A stretch of DNA of 64,000 bases from Limnoperna fortunei (lineage: Eukaryota > Mollusca > Bivalvia > Mytilida > Modiolidae), in contig OX104112.1 of the NCBI GenBank assembly GCA_944474755.1, forward strand, positions 82,969,756 to 83,033,755, written 5' to 3'. A program made the translations under genes and the position numbers. Each line of letters starts with the position of its first letter. The first letter of the stretch is position 1. This document shows, in pieces, positions 49,301 to 57,127 of the stretch. Under the pieces are notes generated by a model that was given only the letters and a program-made list of their open reading frames with translations, did no database searches and was not told the origin of the DNA.

Positions 49301-51378
49301 AACTTCCACCTGTTCTTATTTTGCATCTTAAATGTTTTGTGTATGATAAAGATGGTGGTAGTCAGAAACTTATGAAAGACGTAAATTTTACAATTGATCT
49401 AGAGATCACAAAAGGTTTGTACTATATAAGATATTACTAGGCTTGTTATTCAAGGAACAGAAGCATGGTCTTTAGTCGCATAAGACGGGGAGTCTCTTTA
49501 TAACGGTCAATTGATTGTGAAGATGCTGGGGAGATATATATACATTATGATAACACAGGAAATTGTTATATGAATGGGGGTGGGGGGGAGCCTAAGACAA
49601 GTTTGAATTTAATAAAAAATAATTGAAAAACAGAATAAGACACTACAAGAACAACAAGTCCTCCTTCGCATCGTTGTCGGGTACTTAACAAGAAATGGTC
49701 AATAACAGAAAGTCCTCATAACTTTGCTTGGGGCAACAAAATAATAAACAGAAGTTATTTTCTAAGTCAATTTTCTGTATCAACAAATGAAAAATAGAAA
49801 AGAAAATTAGTGGTCTATTATCATTAATTTTTCTCATCATGTAACCAATAATTTAGAAAATTTTCACTGTATTCAAAGCTTTATCAAAAATAAAAAATTA
49901 GAACATTTGTCCTGTTTTGTGATAAAAAAGAATCTATGTATTAAACAATTGTTTCTTTTTTTCAGATTTGCTCTCTCCAAATGTAAAGACTAAATATCTT
50001 CAACATCAAAAACTATACAAATTGTTTGCAGGTATGTTTACTAATATTGTTTAATCCTGATTTAGGGTGATTTAGGGTTTTAAAATTAATGAAATGCAGT
50101 ACAAACTATTACACAGTGAAAGTTACTCAGGAAACTAACAGAAAAAATTCAAAAAAGGTTTTTCATACAAGATCCTGAAAAAAGTCAGAAATTTTGGTTG
50201 TTTGTTTGTTGTTGTCCTCCTTATCTGCATCTGAAATTTAAAAATTGTGCTCAGACCCATGTTTTCTTTTGCCTACCATTAGCCCCTTTTATAATGGGAT
50301 CTTCATGATTTTTGACCATGTTGCAGAGTATTTAACATACACACCTCATAGTATATCCAGACTGTATTGTCCCTTTCTTCAACATTTTTAGCAAGCAGTT
50401 ATCTTGAAACATTTTTTTTATAATGTGCCCATGACCACTTAAAAATAAAATCAATGGGCCATGCCACAATTTTAATGGGCCCGTTTTTTTGGATGAAATA
50501 ATTATAATTCTTACCATGGTCTTGATACAAACTAAATACGATTGACCTTTAAATTCAGTCTATTGTGCCAGTTTATTTTCATTTGCATTTTATTTTCATT
50601 ACTCAATGTTTTTTATGTATGTATGATCATGAAAGCAACAAAGAAAACAGATATGTTTCCCTCTCATTTCAGCCATTTTGATATTGATGTACATCTCATA
50701 ATGACTATTTAATACATCATAATAATGTATATTTTTAATTTAAGTAGAAATTTGTTTCTTAACAGTGCATTATTTCTAAAATAATCTTGAGTCTGTAAAT
50801 TACCAGATGCATTTTTTTTTTAATTTTCCTTCACTCGCTGCCCTAACAATTCAGAAACATTAATATGGTCTCCTGCTGGTATTGATGGTTCAGAAACGGT
50901 GTTAGACTTGGTGGGGCTATCGGTGATTCAGTGTTGTCATTGTCATCAATCATAGGATCATTCGAATCAGCATCAACATTCATCATTGCCCATGACAATA
51001 GATGCTGGAGGCAAGACATATATATGGGAATCCATATTTGAGCAAGCGGCTCGATAGATAATATTGATCTTGGAAATAAAAACCAACATTAATCTATATT
51101 TAAATAACCATTTACAAAACATGCCCCTTTTTTTACTGTTAAGGGATGTTGTATTTCTTTTTCATATTATGTTTATTCTCTTTTTTTTAGTTGTGTATCA
51201 TCATGGAAAAAAGGTCACTGGAGGTCATTATACCACTGCCGTATTTCATCCTGCCATCAATAAATGGGTTCATTATGATGACAGTAATGTTAAAATTGTT
51301 CATGTGACTCAAGTACTTCAGTTTTCTGCACCTCGAGTTCCCTACTTGCTGTATTATAGGAGAGTGGATTTGCACTAA
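31244..51378 (+). CDS. USP10: USP10, ubiquitin carboxyl-terminal hydrolase 10
   Basis: Fourteen exons join in frame (2547 nt, 848 residues plus stop; about 856 with the proposed first exon; the human protein is about 800). An N-terminal ITFGDF matches the G3BP-binding FGDF motif. The large disordered region contains [12 protein letters not shown] and [10 protein letters not shown], both conserved in USP10. The USP catalytic domain starts [13 protein letters not shown] (Cys codon 37513-37515), continues with [49 protein letters not shown] and [12 protein letters not shown], and ends [17 protein letters not shown] (His codon 51226-51228), [16 protein letters not shown]. Cys, His and Asp of the triad are intact, so an active deubiquitinase is expected. 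Family knowledge: USP10 acts with G3BP in stress granules and deubiquitinates 40S ribosomal proteins and p53-like targets. A PABP-binding PAM2-like motif, present in human USP10, is not evident. The gene runs head to head with WWOX. Confidence 0.96.
31346..32186. other. USP10 intron 2
   Basis: AT-rich intron with a SINE 3' half at 31765-31890; otherwise nothing recognisable. Confidence 0.85.
31765..31890 (+). mobile_element. SINE 3' half
   Basis: gggttttttcccaagtactt, cggattcctcccac, 'atggctgaaaaattgctgaa' and a caaacaaaca tail match the 3' part of the copy at 40645-40900. Confidence 0.7.
32187..32229 (+). CDS. USP10: USP10 exon 3
   Basis: 43 nt encoding [14 protein letters not shown]. Acceptor TTTTTTTTCAG, donor GTAAGT. 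The small size is supported by phase continuity on both sides. Confidence 0.75.
32450..32890 (+). mobile_element. GTGTGGTGA-family element, right-half copy
   Basis: 'gaaaccaattaaaagttttt', 'ggaccagatttacaagtatc', 'gtgaaccatctggcgactt' and the terminus cgcccagtgtggtgagccct line up with the right half of 62288-63711 and 12298-13366. Confidence 0.75.
32892..34265. mobile_element. Element with inverted flanks and gcgac-rich ends
   Basis: tacaaagaggtcccattact at the left is mirrored by attacgagtaatggtacctctttgta at the right (34240-34264). Inside, gggctcacgc (near 32921) and gcgagccctg (near 33813) form a second inverted pair, enclosing 'gggagaagt' repeats at the left and cgacttcttcgcccg at the right. 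Probably one element inserted in another. Family unknown. Confidence 0.5.
34462..35679 (+). CDS. USP10: USP10 exon 4 (disordered N-terminal region)
   Basis: 1218 nt. Acceptor GTAACAG, donor GTAAGA. Encodes an acidic, Asn/Gln/Ser-rich region with [20 protein letters not shown] near the start, [10 protein letters not shown] near the end and AAEILG at the junction, all with counterparts in vertebrate USP10. This single exon holds nearly half of the protein. Confidence 0.93.
35680..37435. other. USP10 intron 4
   Basis: Holds a hairpin-ended element with a 158-bp tandem dimer (35993-36525). The remainder is AT-rich with nothing recognisable. Confidence 0.85.
35993..36525. mobile_element. Non-autonomous element with 158-bp tandem dimer
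   Basis: Ends ataccccgccac and gtggcggggtat are inverted repeats. A left-end hairpin (ccgccacacgaagtggcgag) is followed by tctgtccgtccctccgtccc. The internal unit beginning gaaggtttccagatgataac occurs at 36071 and 36229, 158 bp apart. No ORF. Confidence 0.75.
37436..37527 (+). CDS. USP10: USP10 exon 5 (catalytic Cys box)
   Basis: 92 nt encoding [20 protein letters not shown] and [11 protein letters not shown]. Acceptor TATTGTAG, donor [14 protein letters not shown] is the USP Cys box. Confidence 0.95.
37528..38014. other. USP10 intron 5
   Basis: 487-bp AT-rich intron; nothing recognisable. Confidence 0.9.
38015..38124 (+). CDS. USP10: USP10 exon 6
   Basis: 110 nt encoding [20 protein letters not shown], then [16 protein letters not shown]. 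Acceptor TTGATCAG, donor GTAAGT. Completes the Cys box (INA-TLQAL). Confidence 0.94.
38125..38707. other. USP10 intron 6
   Basis: 583-bp AT-rich intron with a TA microsatellite near 38222-38246; nothing else. Confidence 0.9.
38708..38757 (+). CDS. USP10: USP10 exon 7
   Basis: 50 nt encoding [16 protein letters not shown]. Acceptor ATTTCAG, donor GTAAGT. Corresponds to the VRLMNEF stretch in vertebrate USP10. Confidence 0.88.
38938..39200 (+). mobile_element. tRNA-derived SINE, near-complete
   Basis: Head 'catgggccttggtggcag', 'ctattattgatcacctgcat', B box ggttcaagtc at 39001-39010, then 'caactccaatcttaattgac', 'aaggattacaagc', and a tail ending in 'gttgaacaccattcagtcaa'. The A box is partly eroded. 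Confidence 0.8.
39268..39708. mobile_element. Harbinger-like TIR element (441 bp)
   Basis: The left end GGCCAAACAAAAAAATATGT continues GTGTTTCCGGTTAC. The reversed right end is GAC, an A-run, then ATATGTGTGTTTCCGGTTAC. TAA flanks both (39265-39267, 39709-39711), a TWA-type duplication. Subterminal ggtaggtcg/ggtagggtcg motifs and a T(20+) tract are present. No transposase. Confidence 0.7.
39797..40507. mobile_element. Pogo-like repeat fragment with ctcgaac motifs
   Basis: After TA at 39795, cagtcgaacttcaatagctc resembles the CAGT-starting TIRs of pogo/Tigger elements. The motif tctcgaac recurs near the left end and at 40444-40470. A matching right terminus is not clear. Confidence 0.4.
40645..40900 (+). 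mobile_element. tRNA-derived SINE, best full copy
   Basis: A box tggccgagtgg at 40654-40664 and B box ggttcaagtc at 40718-40727, a normal Pol III spacing. These are followed by a conserved body (caattttaattgacaaggat-type, 'gttttcctgcagcaggtc', 'ggcttcctcccccaatg') and a (caaa)n tail. The head does not fold as a plausible functional tRNA and continues into the body, so this is a SINE. Confidence 0.85.
41003..41345. repeat. Tandem repeat, about 150-bp unit
   Basis: 'ggtttctggaccataac' at 41003 recurs as ggtttccggaccataactca at about 41160 and 41309. Between them lies 'gatattgttacataccataa', 'gaggaggaaccctat' and 'ggtcacagcgacagaaaaac'. Confidence 0.85.
41701..41804 (+). CDS. USP10: USP10 exon 8
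   Basis: 104 nt encoding [20 protein letters not shown], then [14 protein letters not shown]. Acceptor TTCTTGTAG, donor GTATTA. FEPTYVY is nearly identical to the vertebrate motif. Confidence 0.94.
42253..42690. mobile_element. Non-autonomous element with 167-bp tandem dimer
   Basis: The left hairpin taccccc...gggggta is followed by a (ctgtctgtc) run and 'cacatcccttgtaagcgc'. The unit starting aagcgc(tt/aa)ctcctcctaaa occurs at 42341 and 42508, 167 bp apart. The right end is gtgagcgtgctcacagtccacacttgta. Relative of 4946-5300. Confidence 0.75.
42700..42955 (-). mobile_element. SINE copy (reverse orientation)
   Basis: Starts with the reversed tail 'tttgtttgtttgatattg', then 'caccactttcagc', 'ccaacctgcggtaggaaaac', 'tggcaatccttgtcaataat' and 'gattggagttgagcaaaccc'. 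Confidence 0.75.
43045..43150 (+). CDS. USP10: USP10 exon 9
   Basis: 106 nt encoding [20 protein letters not shown], then [15 protein letters not shown]. Acceptor GTTATAG, donor [14 protein letters not shown] is the USP QQDAxEF box. Confidence 0.95.
43151..45315. other. USP10 intron 9
   Basis: Mostly a pogo-like TIR element (43247-44769). 44770-45315 contains repeat-like text ('catggcgggggcagggggcg') with no identified family. Confidence 0.8.
43247..44769. mobile_element. Pogo-like non-autonomous TIR element (1.5 kb)
   Basis: CAGTAGACTCC termini in inverted orientation, each bordered by TA (43245-43246, 44770-44771), the Tc1/mariner-pogo target site. Subterminal motifs (attggatat, tatatccaat, 'gccgatatctgat') are shared by both ends. 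Only short open frames inside, so no transposase. Confidence 0.75.
45316..45419 (+). CDS. USP10: USP10 exon 10
   Basis: 104 nt encoding [20 protein letters not shown], then [14 protein letters not shown]. Acceptor TTAATAG, donor GTTTGT. WEQVGPK is a USP10-specific signature. Confidence 0.93.
45420..46503. other. USP10 intron 10
   Basis: Contains an element with two units of about 161 bp (45753-46154). The rest is AT-rich. Confidence 0.85.
45753..46154. mobile_element. Element with about 161-bp tandem dimer
   Basis: The left end has a ccaccactttgtgg hairpin and 'ggtcagtccatcc'. The unit with gctgtaacttttttatctt occurs at about 45838 and 45999. The right end ggggcccacagagatgcgta is followed by tatctagtt (CTAG then T). 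Confidence 0.65.
46504..46629 (+). CDS. USP10: USP10 exon 11
   Basis: 126 nt, phase 0 at both ends, encoding [40 protein letters not shown] and IQ. Acceptor ATTACAG, donor GTATGA. Confidence 0.94.
46630..47312. other. USP10 intron 11
   Basis: 683-bp AT-rich intron; nothing recognisable. Confidence 0.9.
47313..47405 (+). CDS. USP10: USP10 exon 12
   Basis: 93 nt, phase 0, encoding [20 protein letters not shown], then [11 protein letters not shown]. Acceptor TCTTGTAG, donor GTATAT. Confidence 0.94.
47406..49269. other. USP10 intron 12
   Basis: Most of the intron is a Helentron-like tandem element (47581-49005); flanks are AT-rich. Confidence 0.85.
47581..49005. mobile_element. Helitron/Helentron-like element with about 166-bp tandem array
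   Basis: The left end agctcacctgacccaaaggg is itself a hairpin closing on gtgagct. The right end is tcaggtgagcaatac, then the hairpin aggctcttaagagcct and CTGG before T. The ends share the inverted gctcacctga. Inside, 'ggcttcttctctgaaaccg' recurs about every 166 bp (47834, 48000, 48168 and on), with 'aaaatggccgccaccgcagg' in most units. No Rep/helicase ORF; the open frames are by-products of the repeat. Second copy: 57128-58969. Confidence 0.75.
49270..49414 (+). CDS. USP10: USP10 exon 13
   Basis: 145 nt encoding [20 protein letters not shown], then [20 protein letters not shown] and TIDLEITK. Acceptor GTTTGTAG, donor [16 protein letters not shown] is a core USP block; the usual Arg after the Lys is Cys here. 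Confidence 0.95.
49415..49965. other. USP10 intron 13
   Basis: 551-bp intron with a short poly-G run near 49580; nothing else. Confidence 0.9.
49966..50031 (+). CDS. USP10: USP10 exon 14
   Basis: 66 nt encoding [20 protein letters not shown] and FA. Acceptor TTTTTCAG, donor GTATGT. Joins exon 15 to give LFAVVYHHG. Confidence 0.93.
50032..51190. other. USP10 intron 14
   Basis: 1.16-kb AT-rich intron; I see no coding sequence or recognisable element. Confidence 0.85.
51191..51378 (+). CDS. USP10: USP10 exon 15 (catalytic His, stop)
   Basis: 188 nt including TAA at 51376-51378. Acceptor TTTTTTTTAG. Encodes [20 protein letters not shown] through [12 protein letters not shown], with the catalytic His in GGHYTT and an Asp in HYDDSNVK. 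Confidence 0.96.
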
Positions 51379-54300
51379 ATATCCTCCAATACAGAAGAGC
51401 AGATTAAATCCTCCATTACAGGAGAATGTATAGTCACATAATAATCCTTCATTTAAGAAGGTTTTATCTGGATTCTGTAGACATCAGTTATATTTGTAAA
51501 TCATCACAGAAACATTACTTCAGTCCTGTGCGACAGAAATCATGGAATACAAGTTTCACAAATGTTATAATAGTTACACATTAAAGTTGTTGAGTGTGTG
51601 TTGAACATTTTATGGGAAAACATTGTTTGTTATAATATATTGTATAGTGTTGGTATATTTTTATATGAATGTTGTGTTGAAAAAGAAAATTGAACATTAT
51701 GAGTCTTGTGATAATTCTCAATGTTATAAAATTTGTCTGTCCTTCTTTTCGTCTGTATGCTATTTTAAACTATGTGTTTGCTATAAAATGCTATATATTT
51801 AGACATTCAGATAAAATACATTTGTTATATACATGTACATATGATGTATGAAAATGGATAGTTATTTCCCACAATTAAATACAATTGATATTGTCAGCAG
51901 ATAAACTATAGTTGCATGACACAAGTGTGATGGCTAAACATTGATAACACCTCTTTCACTATACAAGTTTTTTTTTTGCTTCAAAATTTCATGTCACAGT
52001 GCTCCCTGTATAATGGAGGTCGTCATTTTACCTCACCAAAAATCTACTTCTTTATCTATGTAGTTTTTGTATAAAGATCTCTAAACTCAACTTTCAGTAA
52101 CACTAACTAAATAAATTCAAAAGACAGCATCTACTGCTGTACACATACTGTAAGTGGAAATATAGACCATGTAATGAAATTGAGTTAACACCAGCAGTGA
52201 AACAATGTTAGAAGTTCACTGTGTGCTAGTTTTTGTGTTTCTTCGCCATTATGGTACTATTTAGACTTATTTTGTGTTGCTATCAAATGGGGACGATGCC
52301 CTTCACAAAATCCATTTCCAACCACTAATGTGTACGAAATTAACATATACAACCGGTTGTTAATAGCTTTTTATAAATTAATTGTATACCTTTCTCAGTT
52401 TACAGATCCATCAAAATTTTGCTTAAAGAAGCATATATCCATTACTAATACCCTTAGGTCATTCTTATGCTGACAGTTAAATGACAATATATAAACAGTG
52501 TATATAGTTCTATTTAAATGTCATTCAAATGGACAGAATAAAGGTCATTTGAGTTGATTTTGGCGTCTAGGGCTAGGAATGTCTTGTTTTTGTTAAAGAT
52601 AGAATTTTGAGTGTATAAATTCTGTTCAGCAAGAGTTTATTTATTTAATATCAGTATGTAACAATTTCAAGGTCAAACTCATGTTACTTGACTTTGTAGA
52701 TACCAATTTAATTCAAATAATAAGATATATATTCAATATTAATAGTACATGTGTACATTGTCAGAAAATATATAGTTTATTTGTATGAGCCATAGAAACA
52801 GGTAGAAATGCGAGGCTCTACAGAGTATTTCTAACCTGTTTTCTGTACGTATATTGTTTTTATTCTGCAACCAGAAAATACATTTAATACTAATGGAAAA
52901 CATGAAAAGAGTGCATTTCCAGACGATTTTTACTGAAATTTCCGGCTTGTATTCGAGCGATAGCCAGACATCACAAACAAATATCGTATTTGACAACAAG
53001 CCGTAAACTAGAACAGAATACTAAATATTATTAGAAGTGTGGACAAGTGTACCAGAAGCTGACGTCATTATTTACAAATAAACCTTTGCTTTATGTGTAG
53101 GGTCATATTTGTAAAGTTGAAGCCATAGCAGAATAAATATTAGTACATTGTCAGAATGTATGAAGTTTATTTGTACTAGCCTTAGAAACAGGTGGAAATG
53201 TGAGGCTCTGATGAGGTTTTCAACATGTTTCATGTTGATCTTAAATAAACTATATTTAAATTTTTTACAATGAACAGATATTAATTTAATGCTCTAATCT
53301 TAAATTACATTAAAAAGAATTAAAAAATTGTATTTCTAGCCAACATATGGTTGAAAATTGTGCCTCATAATTTAGTCAGAATATGACCACATATTTGACC
53401 GGTACAGACATTAAATGTTATTGATATAGTATGCAGAGAATTTATTTGTATACTAGCCAAATAAAGCAATAATTTATCCCTATACCTTGACTGTACAGCA
53501 GTGTTATTGTTACAGGATGTATGTAATTAAGATGATTGTTCTGCACATTTTGATGTGTTTTCTGTGTAAAGACTATTTTGTGAACACTGTTATTTATTGA
53601 AGTGGACCTAAATCTTTACTTCTCTGTATATTATGTATATTATTATAGTCGTCCACCATTAAAATGGATGTTCTTGTGCCTCAATTATATTATTATGAAA
53701 ATGACATGACTGTCGATCTGACATGATCACATATCTGTGTAACATGTCTTCTCCCATTTAAACAGGTCGCCTTGATGGAGCTGTATAATTACTGACAATA
53801 TTCTTTAAATGTATCGCTTTAACACTTGCTGCATTTTTTCAGATGCCATACATGCTTAATCAGAACTTGTATTGGGAATTTATTATTTAAAAGAAATAGT
53901 CAATTCCATGCTTTCTTTACATGTTAATATTTATTGGCATACACATGCTTGCTTTAAAGTAATTCAGTGAAATAAAATTGATTTCATAGGTTATGTTGGA
54001 TAATATGTTAGTTACGTCAAATAACTTGTTAGAAAAAAAATCTGCTGTGTCTTAATGCAATTAAAAAGGCATTGAGAAATAAATTTTGGTAACACTTTTA
54101 TACACAACACAATCATGTCTCTGAATGCGGCTGCTGGTTTACCGATTGAAATGTTATTGTTTATGGAAATAGTTTCGTTGTCTACAATATTTTATACTGT
54201 AAAATTTCATGCACCTTGGGTATTGAAATGATTAATCAAAGCTTCATGTTTTACCTTACATTAATAAGTTCATTGATAGGTAGATGAGCATTGTCAGAGC

Positions 54301-54740
54301 TCATGTTATTCAGAATCAGTAGATAAATTTGGCATTGTCCTTGCATATATGTTTATACATTAAAATTACATGAAAGATATTTAATTATTTTTTAAGATAC
54401 GAAAGATTCCTTAGTGGTGGAATTAAAAAAGACATGTGGGACTTTGCTGTAACTTTTATTTGTACAATAAATATTAAATCTGAATTCAGGTCAATTAACT
54501 TAATGACAAATTATACCATGTTCAAGATATTTATTTTATGACATGTTTTATTTACTTTTGTCAGGACAGATCCTGTGTTTTTCAGTTTATTGCCACATTT
54601 GTTTATGTAACATCAAGTTATTGTTTTTTTATTGACATCAACAAGAGGTTACAATTGTTTATACTGGGCATAGCCAGTTTGATTTGAAAAAAAATTACTA
54701 AACTTATAAATAAAAATTTCACTGTATTGTTAATGGTGGT
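51379..54740 (+). other. USP10 3' UTR and downstream AT-rich region
   Basis: Several AATAAA signals follow the stop (for example near 52109, 53083, 53460 and 53970), so the poly(A) site cannot be fixed. Two related blocks, 52745-52850 and 53145-53235, share 'cattgtcaga', 'gtttatttgta' and 'gaaacaggt(a/g)gaaatg', with a weaker third near 53425-53465. No gene seen. Confidence 0.6.
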
Positions 54741-56220
54741 ATTTTTGTATATCATTGATAGATATTATAATGCTAGTTAAGAGATCTGAAGAGGTCTTGG
54801 TAACTGTGGAAAGGGTATTAGGATACCACTTCATGTCCCCCCCACCACCACCACCAATGTATTATTTTATTTTTTTAACCACCACCCAACAAATTTCAAT
54901 ATGCAGTTTTACCCCCCACCTACACATTATTTTATCGGTAGGGTTCTGCCCCAGGAGTATATTTTTTTCTGGAAGGGGTCATGACACTAAAGGGGACCAA
55001 TCAGATTTAGAACATACAAGAAATTTTTTATCTCAGTATATTTTAAAAACTGCTTAATAGATTTTAATGACAGAAAGTTTTTCTAAAAGTTGAAAATATT
55101 GGAACAATTTCGAGTCCTAATGTGCTCAGTTCTAATGGTTTTTAGTATGTTTAATGTCAGATTTACTACATGACCTATAAACCCAGATTTTCTTAAAATA
55201 GAGTGCTATTTTCACAGTAAGGTTTACCCTGGAAGCTGGTTTTCTCTAGGAAGGCATGAAAATGGTGATAAGATTCGGAGAGAATGTAGGCCTGTCATGT
55301 ATGATTCTTGAAATATATGGTGTCTGTCAAGTTAAACTTAAGGTAAAAGAGCAGCCCTAATTAAAGATATAAAAATTAGTAGAAAATCCTAAAGAATTGG
55401 ATAAGTGTTTTCTCCCCTGGAATAGCCCTAACAGACAGAATATCTATTACCCAATTTTTGTTGGCAGACATACAAAGTGATCACCTTGATGCAGTTTTAT
55501 AAATTGCAGAGATAAAAAAGACTGGTGCAGAATTAGTGTTTTTTATCATTATCATATGAGAAATCAAATAGTTAACTCTTTATAAGGTTTGTTTGTTTTT
55601 TGAATAAATTATACCTGCCTGTTTCTACTTGAAAGCAGCCTATGAACCTGTCTTAGTGACCACCTCTTTCGAATATTGACGTAACTGTTTAATTTCCTTT
55701 GCAGTTCATATAATATAACCTGCATTGAACAACCACCCCATTTTGAGTTCCCTTGAAAGGTCACATTAGACAGGTTTGATTTTTATATCCAATCAGAACA
55801 TTCCTGACAATTAGTGTTAAAAATACTTAAAAAACATTACGTTTTTATTGAAAAAAATGTATGTGATTATGATAACAATGTCTGTATGAATTAATTACCT
55901 GCTATTTTCTGACAGTAGAGACCCCTTAAGCTTTCTTCTTTATGGTCTATTGTTAGTTGTAAAAATACACAATTTATATCCTATGACAGTTTTAGCTGTC
56001 AGGAGCTTATAGTGGTTATGTATTTGGTAGAAAACTGGTTAGAACCTTAAACCCAAATCTTAATTTTAAACACTAGTTTGTTATAGTTGCAAAATGTTTA
56101 CCTACGTATTGTGGTACAAATCTGTCTGCATACTTATTGTTTTTGTCCGTAGACTCTTTCCATGCTTTACATTTTGATCCTGTTTGTTCCTTATGGCAAA
56201 ACAAAGGCTGGGATTCGGTT
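54741..56220. other. Intergenic AT-rich stretch
   Basis: Contains a C-rich/CCA run at 54837-54856. No gene, family motif or clear repeat boundary found. Confidence 0.7.
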
Positions 56221-56221
56221 G

Positions 56222-56984
56222 TAGGAAAGAAAATCACAGGAAAAAAGTCACGGAAAAAAAGTCACAGATAAAAGTCTCAAGTAAAAAAGTAACAGGAAAA
56301 AAGTCACAATTAATAAGTTGTATTGGTATTGACTGTGTTTTTTAGGTTTTTTGCAAGATTTATGTTGTGTATAAAAAGTGAAGTGGATGTTTAAAGACAT
56401 TTAATTTTAAAATATATATCATAACAAATAAGCAAAATTTTATCATATTAAAAACAACAGAATAAATAAGCAATTAGTAGTGCAGTAATTGGTAACACAT
56501 GTTCATTTTTCACTACACATTATTTAATAAATAAATCACTAAAATTTTGAAGCCATATTTTTGGCTTGGATCTATGCATATTTAAGAAATATTTCTATAG
56601 TTTTTTATCCAATACTTTTCTTTGGTATACACATTTTTAACTGGTAAAGCATCAGAAAAAGAGCTGTCTACAATAATTTGTTGTTACTAAAATGTTTTCT
56701 AGATTTTGTTGAAATACAATTTTTATTAATGGGATTAATTAACGAATAAGTAATAAACAAGTTTTACATAAAAATATGACTATAATTATAATAAACATAA
56801 AAATATGTTCATATTATGACAAGATATGTGACCAAGACATCTTATTGTGACTTTTTTTCCTGTTACTTTTTTTCTTGTGACTTTTTTTTCCTGTGACTTT
56901 TTTTCCTATCAAAACTGTGACTTTATTTCCTATCAAAACTGTGACTCTATTTCCTGTGACTTTCTTTCCGTTTACCTGTGATTC
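56222..56984. mobile_element. Foldback element with gtgacttttttcct arrays
   Basis: The left array (56222-56308) repeats gtcacaggaaaaaa in about six variants. The right array (56846-56984) repeats the inverse, gtgactttttttcct, in about seven, two of them separated by 'atcaaaact'. The AT-rich centre of about 540 bp has no ORF. Confidence 0.75.
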
Positions 56985-57127
56985 ATTATTGGTATCCAGG
57001 TCCCTCTCGTTAATAAAAAAAAGGTTCAGAACATTATCTTTTTTAGCTTACCTTTCAAAATGATCATGTGAACTTTTTCCAACACGTGGGAGCCGTCTTC
57101 TGGCCTAAAGCTTTTCATATCTTTTTT

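Noticed and set aside
54755..55057. 100-codon plus-strand frame with a proline run
   Set aside because: The proline run is a CCA/CCC microsatellite; the remainder has no family resemblance.
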